A DNA stretch of 5,448 bases from Candidatus Omnitrophota bacterium (GTDB lineage: Bacteria > Omnitrophota > Gorgyraeia > Duberdicusellales > 4484-171): the NCBI GenBank assembly GCA_016939345.1, contig JAFGHG010000195.1, positions 1 to 5,448 on the forward strand, written 5' to 3'. Position 1 is the stretch's first letter; each line of letters starts with the position of its first letter. Shown here one piece after another: positions 1-4,923 of the stretch. Made by a program: the position numbers and the translations under genes. A model generated the notes under the pieces. The model made no database searches. It had not been told where the DNA came from and worked only from the letters and a program-made list of their open reading frames with translations.

Positions 1-585
1 TATGCTGACTTTCTTGAAGAGGATATAAAAATAAGGGAAAAGGTCAAGGGGAGCTATCCAGCGGGTTCGGTAGCTACAGTAGTCGTTGAAAGGGTTTCTC
101 TGAATGTTGTTCGCATAAGAATAAGGACTTCAAGGCCGGGCGTTATCATCGGAAGACGCGGTCAGGATATTGAGAGGCTTAAAAAAGATATAAATGTTCT
201 AACAAAAAAAGAAATCATTATTGATGTGGAAGAAGTTCATGAACCTTCTTTAGAGGCTCAGCTGGTTGCAGAGCTTATCGGTTTTCAGCTGATTCGCAGG
301 GTTAATTTCAGAAGAGCTATGAAAAAAGCCATACAACAGGCAACATCCAGCGGCGGAGAGGGGATCAAGATAAGATGTTCAGGCCGGCTTGGAGGCGTGG
401 AAATAGCAAGAAAGGAATCCTATAAATATGGAAAAGTTCCTTTACAGACTTTCCGGGCTGATATTGACTACGGTTATTATATCGCTAGGACAACCTATGG
501 CACTATCGGAGTCAAGGTATGGATATATAAAGGCGAAAAAAGATTGGGGAGTTATTTAATTAAGGAAGAAGAGGCAGCAAAATAA
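1..585 (+). CDS. rpsC: 30S ribosomal protein S3, 5' partial
   Basis: S3 sits in the head of the small subunit near the mRNA entry channel and, with S4 and S5, contributes to mRNA unwinding. The reading frame is open from the first base, giving 194 visible residues. By comparison with E. coli S3, about 30 N-terminal residues lie upstream of the window. A type II KH domain is recognisable, with PGVIIGRRG carrying the RNA-binding GxxG loop at visible residues 51-54 (bases 151-162). The S3 C-terminal domain follows, with SGRLGGVEIAR from visible residue 127 and then TTYGTIGVKVWIYKGE. The protein ends soon after this domain with a short acidic tail (KEEEAAK), lacking the longer basic tail of E. 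coli S3. An ATG at 289-291 of other frames plays no part; the frame here is continuous from base 1. Next downstream is rplP after an unusually long 108-base gap. Identification is firm. Confidence 0.98.
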   Translation, partial: YADFLEEDIKIREKVKGSYPAGSVATVVVERVSLNVVRIRIRTSRPGVIIGRRGQDIERLKKDINVLTKKEIIIDVEEVHEPSLEAQLVAELIGFQLIRRVNFRRAMKKAIQQATSSGGEGIKIRCSGRLGGVEIARKESYKYGKVPLQTFRADIDYGYYIARTTYGTIGVKVWIYKGEKRLGSYLIKEEEAAK

Positions 586-627
586 GAAAATTTAAATTGT
601 AAATTCAAAACTAGCAGTACAAAACAC

Positions 628-655
628 GAAACAACCGTATTTTTAAGATTATAAT
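628..655 (+). promoter_or_regulatory. possible weak internal promoter upstream of rplP
   Basis: A perfect sigma-70-like -10 hexamer TATAAT lies at 650-655. The best -35 at allowed spacing is GAAACA at 628-633 (16-base spacer), which matches TTGACA at only three of six positions and lacks the TTG. There is no extended -10 TG. In AT-rich sequence a lone TATAAT can arise by chance, so this is a candidate only. Transcription from it would start near 662 and give rplP a short leader of about 30 bases. Confidence 0.25.
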
Positions 656-680
656 TGTCATTTTTTAAATGAACGGTAGC

Positions 681-687
681 AGCGAGG
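681..687 (+). promoter_or_regulatory. ribosome binding site of rplP (AGCGAGG)
   Basis: AGCGAGG lies 6 bases before the rplP ATG at 694. Its GAGG core can pair with the 16S rRNA 3' end. The same heptamer precedes rplX and rpsH at nearly the same distance. Confidence 0.75.
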
Positions 688-693
688 ACAGAT

Positions 694-1104
694 ATGTTAT
701 TACCCAAAAGAGTTAAATACAGAAAGACCCAGAGAGGAAGGAGAAAAGGCCTGGCTACTTCTGGTTCTTATGTTTGCTTTGGTGATTTCGGAATCAAGAC
801 CTTAGAGTCAGCATGGCTTAAGAATAATCAAATTGAAACAGCAAGAATTATTTTGACCCGAAGGCTTCGACGCGGAGGAAAACTTTGGATAAGGATTTTT
901 CCTGATAAGCCGATAACCAAACACCCTGCTGAATCAAGGATGGGCAAAGGCAAGGGGGAAGTAGAAAGCTGGGTTGCTGTTATAAAAAGGGGGACTGTTC
1001 TTTTTGAATTGGGGGGTATACCCGAAGATTACGCCCGGGCCTCATTTCGCCTGGTTGCGCACAAGCTTCCATTTAAAACCATGTTTGTGACCAGGAGGAG
1101 GTAA
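694..1104 (+). CDS. rplP: 50S ribosomal protein L16
   Basis: L16 binds 23S rRNA near the A site and the central protuberance, helps position the aminoacyl-tRNA arm, and is a late assembly protein. The 136-residue length equals that of E. coli L16. The basic N-terminus MLLPKRVKYRKTQRGRRKG is typical. RIFPDKPITKHP around residues 67-78 is followed by the family signature RMGKGKG at 82-88. The usual C-terminal region GGIPEDYARASFRLVAHKLP with a basic RRR end is also present. The ATG at 694 is chosen because it gives the canonical N-terminus and has a GAGG site 6 bases upstream. Its last codons (agg agg agg) also form the ribosome binding site of rpmC, which starts 4 bases after the stop. Identification is firm. 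Confidence 0.98.
   Translation: MLLPKRVKYRKTQRGRRKGLATSGSYVCFGDFGIKTLESAWLKNNQIETARIILTRRLRRGGKLWIRIFPDKPITKHPAESRMGKGKGEVESWVAVIKRGTVLFELGGIPEDYARASFRLVAHKLPFKTMFVTRRR
1093..1101 (+). promoter_or_regulatory. ribosome binding site of rpmC inside the rplP 3' end
   Basis: AGGAGGAGG at 1093-1101 is a very strong Shine-Dalgarno sequence, about 7 bases before the GTG at 1109. It encodes the last arginines of L16, so the end of rplP doubles as the initiation signal of rpmC. It decides the GTG start. Confidence 0.88.
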
Positions 1105-1108
1105 GACA

Positions 1109-1312
1109 GTGAAGGCAAGAGAATTAAGGAATTTATCTAAGCAGGAATTAGATGAGAAGCTGAGTGATTTGAATAAACAATTAATGGAGGTACAGTTTAA
1201 GCGCAGGAGCGGAGTAGAAAAGCCTCACTTGTTTAAACAGATCAGAAAAGATATTGCCCGGATTAAAACAATTCTAAAAGAAAACAAAGAGGTGAAGAGT
1301 GAAAAAAGGTAG
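1109..1312 (+). CDS. rpmC: 50S ribosomal protein L29
   Basis: L29 is a small two-helix protein of the large subunit that packs against L23 beside the peptide exit tunnel, where nascent-chain factors dock. The gene starts with GTG at 1109, read as methionine, giving 67 residues, a normal length. The N-terminus MKARELRNLSKQELDEKLSDL is the classic L29 opening. The signature KPHLFKQIRKDIARI, near residues 43-57, matches the family pattern, and a lysine-rich tail follows. No in-frame ATG offers a better start, and the strong upstream AGGAGG supports the GTG. The 3' end overlaps rpsQ by 14 bases, so the two are likely translationally coupled. Identification is firm. Confidence 0.97.
   Translation: MKARELRNLSKQELDEKLSDLNKQLMEVQFKRRSGVEKPHLFKQIRKDIARIKTILKENKEVKSEKR
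1289..1295 (+). promoter_or_regulatory. ribosome binding site of rpsQ inside rpmC
   Basis: GAGGTGA at 1289-1295 matches the extended anti-Shine-Dalgarno complement and sits 3 bases before the GTG at 1299 (6 bases from the GAGG core). It lies within the rpmC coding sequence and supports the GTG start that makes the 14-base overlap. Confidence 0.75.
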
Positions 1313-1538
1313 GGTTATCGAGGGCACTGTTATTTCCGATAAATCTGACAAGACTATATCAGTTATTGTTGGCTTGAAGTTTTCTCATCAATTGTATAAA
1401 AGGTCAGTTATCAGAAGGAAAAAATATAAAGCTCATGATGAACAGAATTCAGCTAAAGTAGGAGACAGGGTCCGGATAATCGAAACACGGCCTTACTCCA
1501 AAGAAAAGCATTTTAAATTGATAGAGATAATAAAATGA
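1299..1538 (+). CDS. rpsQ: 30S ribosomal protein S17
   Basis: S17 is an OB-fold primary binder of the 16S rRNA 5' domain and acts early in small-subunit assembly. The 79-residue product begins MKKGRVIEGTVISDKSDKTISV, the normal S17 N-terminus, from a GTG at 1299. The family signature is visible as GDRVRIIETRPYS at residues 55-67; a tyrosine takes the place of the usual aliphatic residue after the proline. The KAHDE motif near residues 44-48 is also typical. It is slightly shorter than E. coli S17 (84 residues) at the C-terminus, which is within family variation. It overlaps rpmC by 14 bases upstream and rplN by 4 bases downstream (ATGA), placing it in a tightly coupled block. Identification is firm. 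Confidence 0.97.
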   Translation: MKKGRVIEGTVISDKSDKTISVIVGLKFSHQLYKRSVIRRKKYKAHDEQNSAKVGDRVRIIETRPYSKEKHFKLIEIIK

Positions 1539-1900
1539 TTTATGTAAGGACAAAACTCGATGTAGCAGATAACAGCGGTGCCAGAAAGGTATCTTTTATC
1601 GGCGTTGTTGGCAAGAAAAATACCGATCATGCCTGCGTTGGAGATGTAATAAATGCCAGTGTTAAAGAAGCCCTTCCTAATGCCCCGATTAAAAAAGGGG
1701 AAGTGGTCAGGGCAGTAGTTGTAAGAACCCGTTTCCCCATAAAGAGAAAAGACGGCCTTTCTATAAAGTTTGATAAGAATGCATGTGTCGTCATTGATAA
1801 GCAGGGTAATCCCCGGGCCACAAGGGTGTTCGGTCCCGTTGCCAGAGAGTTGAGGGTTAAATTCAGCAAGATCCTGTCTTTAGCTCCGGAAGTTATATAA
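1535..1900 (+). CDS. rplN: 50S ribosomal protein L14
   Basis: L14 lies on the subunit interface of the large subunit, contributes to bridges with 16S rRNA, and in many bacteria is the docking point for the silencing factor RsfS. The 121-residue protein has the expected opening MIYVRTKLDVADNSGARKV, with ADNSGA at residues 11-16. The signature region is RKDGLSIKFDKNACVVID (71-88), and the C-terminus RVFGPVARELR...SLAPEVI is conserved. The start ATG overlaps the rpsQ stop in an ATGA junction and has only a weak purine stretch (gatagagat) upstream, so initiation probably depends on ribosomes finishing rpsQ. A 48-base gap separates it from rplX. Identification is firm. Confidence 0.98.
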   Translation: MIYVRTKLDVADNSGARKVSFIGVVGKKNTDHACVGDVINASVKEALPNAPIKKGEVVRAVVVRTRFPIKRKDGLSIKFDKNACVVIDKQGNPRATRVFGPVARELRVKFSKILSLAPEVI

Positions 1901-1935
1901 ACTAAATAATTTTCAGTCTTTTAATTACCGAGCCT

Positions 1936-1942
1936 AGCGAGG
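1936..1942 (+). promoter_or_regulatory. ribosome binding site of rplX (AGCGAGG)
   Basis: AGCGAGG ends 6 bases before the ATG at 1949. It decides the start: an in-frame TTG at 1943 directly abuts this motif with no spacer and would be a poor initiation codon. Confidence 0.75.
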
Positions 1943-1948
1943 TTGTTT

Positions 1949-2263
1949 ATGAGTTTAAGAATAAAAAAGGGCGATAAAGTCATAGTTTTAGCAGGGAAGG
2001 AGAAAAATAAGAGCGGTAAAGTTCTTAAAGTCTTTCCGGCAAAAAACCGTGCTGTGGTTGAGGGCTTGAATATGGTCAAGAAGCATATGCGACGCAGGTC
2101 CGAAACTGAGCAGGGCGGCATAAAAGAGGTGCCGGCCGCAATCAACATGTCTAACCTTGCACTTTTTTGTTCAAGCTGTAATAAAGGGGTAAGGTTTTCG
2201 GTCGAGACAGCCAAGGATAAGAGCAAGAGCCGTATTTGCAAAAAATGCCAGAAACCGATTTAG
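1949..2263 (+). CDS. rplX: 50S ribosomal protein L24, form with two CxxC pairs
   Basis: L24 is one of the two assembly-initiator proteins of the large subunit. It binds the 5' domain of 23S rRNA and lines the exit-tunnel rim. The ATG at 1949 gives 104 residues and the standard opening MSLRIKKGDKVIVLAGKEK. A KOW motif spans roughly residues 7-34 (KGDKVIVLAGKEKNKSGKVLKV). The central segment VEGLNMVKKHMRR (37-49) is typical. The C-terminal part has cysteine pairs C74-x2-C77 and C97-x2-C100, the arrangement of L24 proteins with a likely zinc ribbon; E. coli L24 lacks these cysteines. Its stop codon lies within a small inverted repeat that also reaches the rplE start. The gene follows rplN after 48 bases and precedes rplE by 12. 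Identification is firm; zinc binding is inferred from the cysteines. Confidence 0.97.
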   Translation: MSLRIKKGDKVIVLAGKEKNKSGKVLKVFPAKNRAVVEGLNMVKKHMRRRSETEQGGIKEVPAAINMSNLALFCSSCNKGVRFSVETAKDKSKSRICKKCQKPI

Positions 2264-2277
2264 TGTTCAGGCTAAAT
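2258..2277 (+). promoter_or_regulatory. small hairpin over the rplX stop and rplE start
   Basis: ATTTAG at 2258-2263 and CTAAAT at 2272-2277 are perfect inverted copies around an 8-base loop. The first arm contains the rplX stop codon. The loop holds the CAGG that serves as the rplE ribosome binding site, and the second arm contains the first two bases of the rplE ATG. In RNA this could hide rplE initiation until ribosomes reach the end of rplX. In E. coli the S8 autoregulatory target overlaps the rplE start. This stem is only 6 AU-rich pairs and I see no recognisable S8-binding core in it. Confidence 0.35.
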
Positions 2278-2848
2278 GATTAAGATTATGAGTAACAAAG
2301 AAAAATATGTACCGAGATTATTGACTTATTATAGAGATGCTATAGTTGTAGATCTAAAGTCTAAGTTTGGAATCACCAACACCCACGCTGTGCCCCGGCT
2401 TATTAAGATAGTGATAAATATGGGTGTTGGAGAAGGGACCCAGGATGCTAAGATCTGCGAAAAAGCAGCTGCTGAACTAGGCCAGATCACATGGCAGAAA
2501 CCGAAGATCTGCAGGGCCCGTAAACCCATATCTAATTTTAAGTTAAAGCAGGGAGCACCGATCGGCTGCTGTGTTACCCTTAGAAAGAATATGATGTATG
2601 AGTTTCTTGACCGCCTGATAACTGCAGCTGCTCCCAGAATCAGAGACTTTAGGGGGTTTCCGGCCAATTCTTTTGACGGCAGGGGTAATTATACTTTTGG
2701 CTTGACTGAACAAAGTATATTTTCAGAGATAAACCTGGATAAAGTATCAAAGACCCAGGGCATGAATATCTGTATTCATACTAGTACCCAGAAAGATGAG
2801 CAAGCCAAAGAACTCTTAAGCGCTTTTGGGTTTCCTTTCAGGAGGTAA
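2276..2848 (+). CDS. rplE: 50S ribosomal protein L5
   Basis: L5 binds 5S rRNA with L18, forms part of the central protuberance, bridges to S13 in the small-subunit head, and touches P-site tRNA. Starting at ATG 2276 gives 190 residues. An in-frame ATG at 2288 would give 186 with the more usual opening MSNKEKYVPRL. The first is preferred because a CAGG lies 4 bases before it, while the second has no site. Visible family blocks are KIVINMGVGEG (44-54), RKPISNFKLKQGAPIGCCVTLR (82-103), MYEFLDRLI...PRIRDFRGF (107-128) and the C-terminal GFPFRR. In the signature region the usual TGQKP reads T-W-Q-K-P, with tryptophan at residue 73. The final agg agg codons form the rpsN ribosome binding site. The product is firm; the start is less certain. 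Confidence 0.96.
   Translation: MIKIMSNKEKYVPRLLTYYRDAIVVDLKSKFGITNTHAVPRLIKIVINMGVGEGTQDAKICEKAAAELGQITWQKPKICRARKPISNFKLKQGAPIGCCVTLRKNMMYEFLDRLITAAAPRIRDFRGFPANSFDGRGNYTFGLTEQSIFSEINLDKVSKTQGMNICIHTSTQKDEQAKELLSAFGFPFRR
2839..2845 (+). promoter_or_regulatory. ribosome binding site of rpsN inside the rplE 3' end
   Basis: TCAGGAGG ends at 2845, only 4 bases before the rpsN ATG at 2850. It overlaps the last Arg-Arg codons of rplE. It favours the ATG at 2850 over an in-frame non-ATG start at 2826, which would add eight residues that are not typical of S14. Confidence 0.8.
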
Positions 2849-2849
2849 A

Positions 2850-3044
2850 ATGGCCACAACCGCAAAGATTGAAAAATGGAAAAGAGACAAAGTAAATCCG
2901 AAGTTTAAGACCCGTTACCATAACCGTTGCCGCCGCTGCGGCCGGCCAAGGGCTTATATGCGTGATTTTGAACTTTGCCGAATATGTTTTCGAGAACTTG
3001 CCTGGAAGGGATTGGTTCCCGGTGTTAAAAAAGCAAGTTGGTAG
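2850..3044 (+). CDS. rpsN: 30S ribosomal protein S14, zinc-binding type Z
   Basis: S14 is in the head of the small subunit near S3, S10 and S19 and binds the 3' domain of 16S rRNA. The 64-residue product is the short type Z form. It begins MATTAKIEKWKR and carries four zinc ligands as C27-x2-C30 (NRCRRCGRPRAY) and C43-x2-C46 (LCRICFREL). It ends in GLVPGVKKASW, the standard S14 C-terminus. The zinc-free form is about 100 residues and lacks the cysteines, so this cell uses the zinc form at this locus; a second zinc-free copy elsewhere cannot be excluded. The gene starts one base after the rplE stop. Two in-frame stops, TAG then TAA, close it. Identification is firm. Confidence 0.98.
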   Translation: MATTAKIEKWKRDKVNPKFKTRYHNRCRRCGRPRAYMRDFELCRICFRELAWKGLVPGVKKASW

Positions 3045-3049
3045 TAAAT

Positions 3050-3056
3050 AGCGAGG
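3050..3056 (+). promoter_or_regulatory. ribosome binding site of rpsH (AGCGAGG)
   Basis: AGCGAGG ends 7 bases before the ATG at 3064. It is the third occurrence of this exact heptamer at a start in the window. The purine-rich run after it (aaaaaag) leaves the site unstructured. Confidence 0.75.
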
Positions 3057-3063
3057 AAAAAAG

Positions 3064-3459
3064 ATGAGCAGAACAGATCTAATAGCCGATTGTTTTACAG
3101 TGATAAGAAACGCCGCCCGTTCCAAAAAGGAAGATGCTTATATACCTTATTCCGGGCCGATGCTTGCAATCTGCGATATTTTAAAGCGTGAAGGTTATCT
3201 TGAGAATTATAAGGAAGTTGACCTGGAAAAGAAAAAAAAGATCAGAGTTTATTTAAAATACTTAGGAAAAAAAAGCTCTATTATTCAGATAAAACGGGTT
3301 TCCCGCCCAGGCCGCAGGGTTTATGTGGGCAGTTCTTCTATTCCTTCGGCTTTAGACGGTTACGGACTTACAATATTATCGACTTCAACCGGCATCATCT
3401 CTGGCAGGCAGGCAAGAGAAAAAGGCATTGGCGGAGAAGTCATAGGCATGGTCTGGTAA
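3064..3459 (+). CDS. rpsH: 30S ribosomal protein S8
   Basis: S8 binds helix 21 in the central domain of 16S rRNA and is a key early assembly protein. In E. coli it also represses the spc operon by binding mRNA near the rplE start. The 131-residue length is typical. The N-terminus MSRTDLIADCFTVIRNA matches the family opening. The C-terminal RNA-binding signature is complete: LSTSTGIISGRQAREKG (105-121) and GGEVIGMVW at the end. A lysine-rich stretch EKKKKIRVYLKY lies in the middle. Tandem in-frame stops (TAA TAG) end the gene. The neighbours are rpsN and rplF at 19 and 28 bases. Whether S8 regulates this operon is not shown by the sequence, although a small hairpin does lie at the rplX-rplE junction. 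Identification is firm. Confidence 0.98.
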   Translation: MSRTDLIADCFTVIRNAARSKKEDAYIPYSGPMLAICDILKREGYLENYKEVDLEKKKKIRVYLKYLGKKSSIIQIKRVSRPGRRVYVGSSSIPSALDGYGLTILSTSTGIISGRQAREKGIGGEVIGMVW

Positions 3460-3487
3460 TAGAAAATTAAAAATGAGGAAAAGATAG

Positions 3488-4027
3488 ATGTCAAGAGTAG
3501 GAAAGCAACCGATAAAAATACCTAAAGACGTTAAAGTAAGTATTGAAAAAGGTGTTTGTCTTGTGCAGGGTCCCAAAAATAAACTCCAGCTCTCTATGCC
3601 TGCAGGGATAAAAGCCGAAATCAAGGAAGACACTTTAAGCGTTACCAGGGAATCCGATTTAAAGACCCATAAAAGCCTTCATGGCACCATTCGTGTTTTA
3701 ATTGCAAATATGGTTGAAGGTGTGACTAAAGGCTTTAAAAAAGAACTGGAGATAGTCGGGGTGGGTTATAAGGCACAGATGAAAGGCAAGAACCTTGTTT
3801 TAAATATCGGTTTTTCTCATCCTGTAGAGATGAATGTTCCGGAAGGCTTAAAGGTCACTGTTCCTGCCCAGACCAGGATAATTATAGAGGGTTTTGACAA
3901 GCAGCTGGTCGGAGAGTTTGCCGCCAGAATACGCAGGATATATCCTCCAGAACCCTATAAAGGCAAGGGTATAAGGTATAGCCAGGAAGAAGTCCGTAAA
4001 AAACTTGGTAAAGCATTAGCTAAATAA
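3488..4027 (+). CDS. rplF: 50S ribosomal protein L6
   Basis: L6 binds 23S rRNA at the base of the L7/L12 stalk near the sarcin-ricin loop and supports elongation-factor function. The 179-residue protein has the normal two-repeat L6 layout. It opens with MSRVGKQPIKIPKDVKV. The first domain runs to about residue 82 and the second starts around KKELEIVGVGYKAQ (84-97). The signature PEPYKGKGI is at residues 154-162, followed by RYSQEEVRKKLGKA. A GAGG at 3475-3478, 9 bases before the ATG, supplies the ribosome binding site. The gene follows rpsH by 28 bases and precedes rplR by 21. Length and composition show nothing unusual. Identification is firm. Confidence 0.98.
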   Translation: MSRVGKQPIKIPKDVKVSIEKGVCLVQGPKNKLQLSMPAGIKAEIKEDTLSVTRESDLKTHKSLHGTIRVLIANMVEGVTKGFKKELEIVGVGYKAQMKGKNLVLNIGFSHPVEMNVPEGLKVTVPAQTRIIIEGFDKQLVGEFAARIRRIYPPEPYKGKGIRYSQEEVRKKLGKALAK

Positions 4028-4048
4028 GTTTTAATTTTAGGTGCAGCA

Positions 4049-4402
4049 ATGAAAAGAATTCAGAGATTGCGAAGACATAAAAGAGTGACAAAAAAAATGC
4101 GCGGCAGCAAAGAGCAGCCGCGGCTAGTAGTTTTTAGAAGCAAGAAGCATATTTATGCCCAGGTTATCAATGATTCCAGCCACGAGGTTATTATCGGAGC
4201 TTCTACATTGAGCAAGGATTTCAAAGAAAAGAATTTAAAAACTACAGGCATAGAATCAGCCAAACTAGTTGGTCAGATTTTAGCCCAGCTTGCTGCCAAT
4301 GCTGGTATTAAAGCAGTATGCTTTGACCGGGCCGGCTATAAATATCATGGCAGGATAAAAAGTTTAGCTGAAGGAGCAAGAGAAGGAGGCTTGAAGTTTT
4401 GA
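4049..4402 (+). CDS. rplR: 50S ribosomal protein L18
   Basis: L18 binds 5S rRNA and, with L5, attaches it to the central protuberance of the large subunit. The 117-residue product has the expected basic N-terminal tail (RIQRLRRHKRVTKKMRG), the core RLVVFRSKKHIYAQVI at 25-40, and the conserved end FDRAGYKYHGRIKSLAEGAREGGLKF from residue 92. An AGGTG at 4039-4043, 5 bases before the ATG, is the ribosome binding site. The last codons include the AAGGAGG used by rpsE, and the stop TGA overlaps the rpsE TTG start in a TTGA junction. Length is normal for the bacterial family. Identification is firm. Confidence 0.98.
   Translation: MKRIQRLRRHKRVTKKMRGSKEQPRLVVFRSKKHIYAQVINDSSHEVIIGASTLSKDFKEKNLKTTGIESAKLVGQILAQLAANAGIKAVCFDRAGYKYHGRIKSLAEGAREGGLKF
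4383..4389 (+). promoter_or_regulatory. ribosome binding site of rpsE inside rplR
   Basis: AAGGAGG at 4383-4389 is a full Shine-Dalgarno sequence 9 bases before the TTG at 4399. It supports the rare TTG start, since no in-frame ATG or GTG lies near the beginning of the conserved S5 domain. Confidence 0.8.
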
Positions 4403-4920
4403 ACCAGGAACAGAAAAAACCAAAGAAGAATAAAAGGCAGAAAGATTCAGGGTCTGGAGACAACCCGCAGGCCTCAGGTGCTGTTAGCGAAAAGGCATTT
4501 ATAGAGAAGGTTCTTTTCATCAACCGTACTACGAAGGTTACTAAAGGAGGAAAAAATCTTGGTTTTTCTGCGCTGGTTGTTGTCGGAGACGGCGAATCAA
4601 GGGCTGGTTTTGCATTAGGCAAAGCAAACGAAGTATCTGATGCCATCAGGAAAGGTTTAAGCAGAGCGAAGAAAGAAGTTGTGGAAATAAAAAAGAAAAA
4701 ATCGACTATTCCCCATCAAATAATCGGCGAATACGGAGCAGTAAAAATACTTCTTAAACCTGCGACTGAAGGCACTGGAGTAATAGCATCATCTCCGGTC
4801 AGGGCTGTTTGCGAGTGTGCAGGCATAAAGGACATACTTACAAAAAATTTGGGTAATTCCACAAATCAGATAAATGTGGTAAAGGCTACTTTTGAGGGCT
4901 TGAGGCAGTTACAAGGTTGA
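4399..4920 (+). CDS. rpsE: 30S ribosomal protein S5, TTG start, short C-terminus
   Basis: S5 lies on the solvent side of the small subunit between head and body, contacts S4 and S8, and affects decoding accuracy and mRNA unwinding. The gene starts with TTG at 4399, overlapping the rplR stop by 4 bases, and encodes 173 residues. The first 32 or so are a lysine- and serine-rich low-complexity extension. The S5 double-stranded-RNA-binding domain begins near FIEKVLFINRTTKV (34-47). Its signature is GGKNLGFSALVVVGDG (50-65) then GFALGKA (70-76). The C-terminal S5 fold includes PATEGTGVIA (121-130) and NQINVVKATFEGL (156-168). The protein stops at LRQLQG, about 20 residues earlier than E. coli S5, so the usual tail with the AAKRGK-like motif is absent. 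No remnant is seen in the other frames, because rplO follows after 3 bases. Identification is firm. Confidence 0.97.
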   Translation: MNQEQKKPKKNKRQKDSGSGDNPQASGAVSEKAFIEKVLFINRTTKVTKGGKNLGFSALVVVGDGESRAGFALGKANEVSDAIRKGLSRAKKEVVEIKKKKSTIPHQIIGEYGAVKILLKPATEGTGVIASSPVRAVCECAGIKDILTKNLGNSTNQINVVKATFEGLRQLQG

Positions 4921-4923
4921 AAT

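Larger units (their letters stand above)
586..693 (+). other. AT-rich intergenic gap between rpsC and rplP
   Basis: This 108-base stretch is by far the longest non-coding interval in the window. It holds an imperfect tandem heptamer (TAAATTG at 593-599, TAAATTC at 600-606), a 10-base palindrome AATTTAAATT at 589-598, an isolated TATAAT at 650-655, and a weak inverted repeat TCATTT/AAATGA at 658-663 and 667-672 with a 3-base loop. The last part carries the rplP ribosome binding site. I see no convincing coding region, RNA gene or intrinsic terminator. Possible explanations are an internal promoter or leader for the rplP-onward genes, or remnant or inserted simple-repeat sequence. Confidence 0.7.

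Noticed and set aside
586..654. Open frame continuing for 22 codons past the rpsC stop, as a possible lost S3 tail
   Set aside because: The translation shows no S3-like basic tail, the stop is clean, and an open run of this length is expected often by chance.
658..672. TCATTT/AAATGA inverted repeat as a terminator before rplP
   Set aside because: The 6-pair stem is AT-only apart from one pair, has a 3-base loop, and no U-run follows it. It is too weak for an intrinsic terminator.
1627..1869. Minus-strand open frame of 80 codons opposite rplN
   Set aside because: It lies wholly within the well-supported rplN gene, and its product resembles no family I recognise. The same holds for the minus-strand frames at 1921-2241, 2329-2667, 2838-3125, 3385-3633, 4308-4646 and 4866-5051.
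1907..1927. TAATT/AATTA inverted repeat in the rplN-rplX gap
   Set aside because: Five AT pairs with an 11-base loop are not significant in such AT-rich sequence.
1943..1948. Alternative rplX start at TTG 1943
   Set aside because: It directly abuts the AGCGAGG site with no spacer, while the ATG at 1949 has correct spacing and gives the standard L24 N-terminus.
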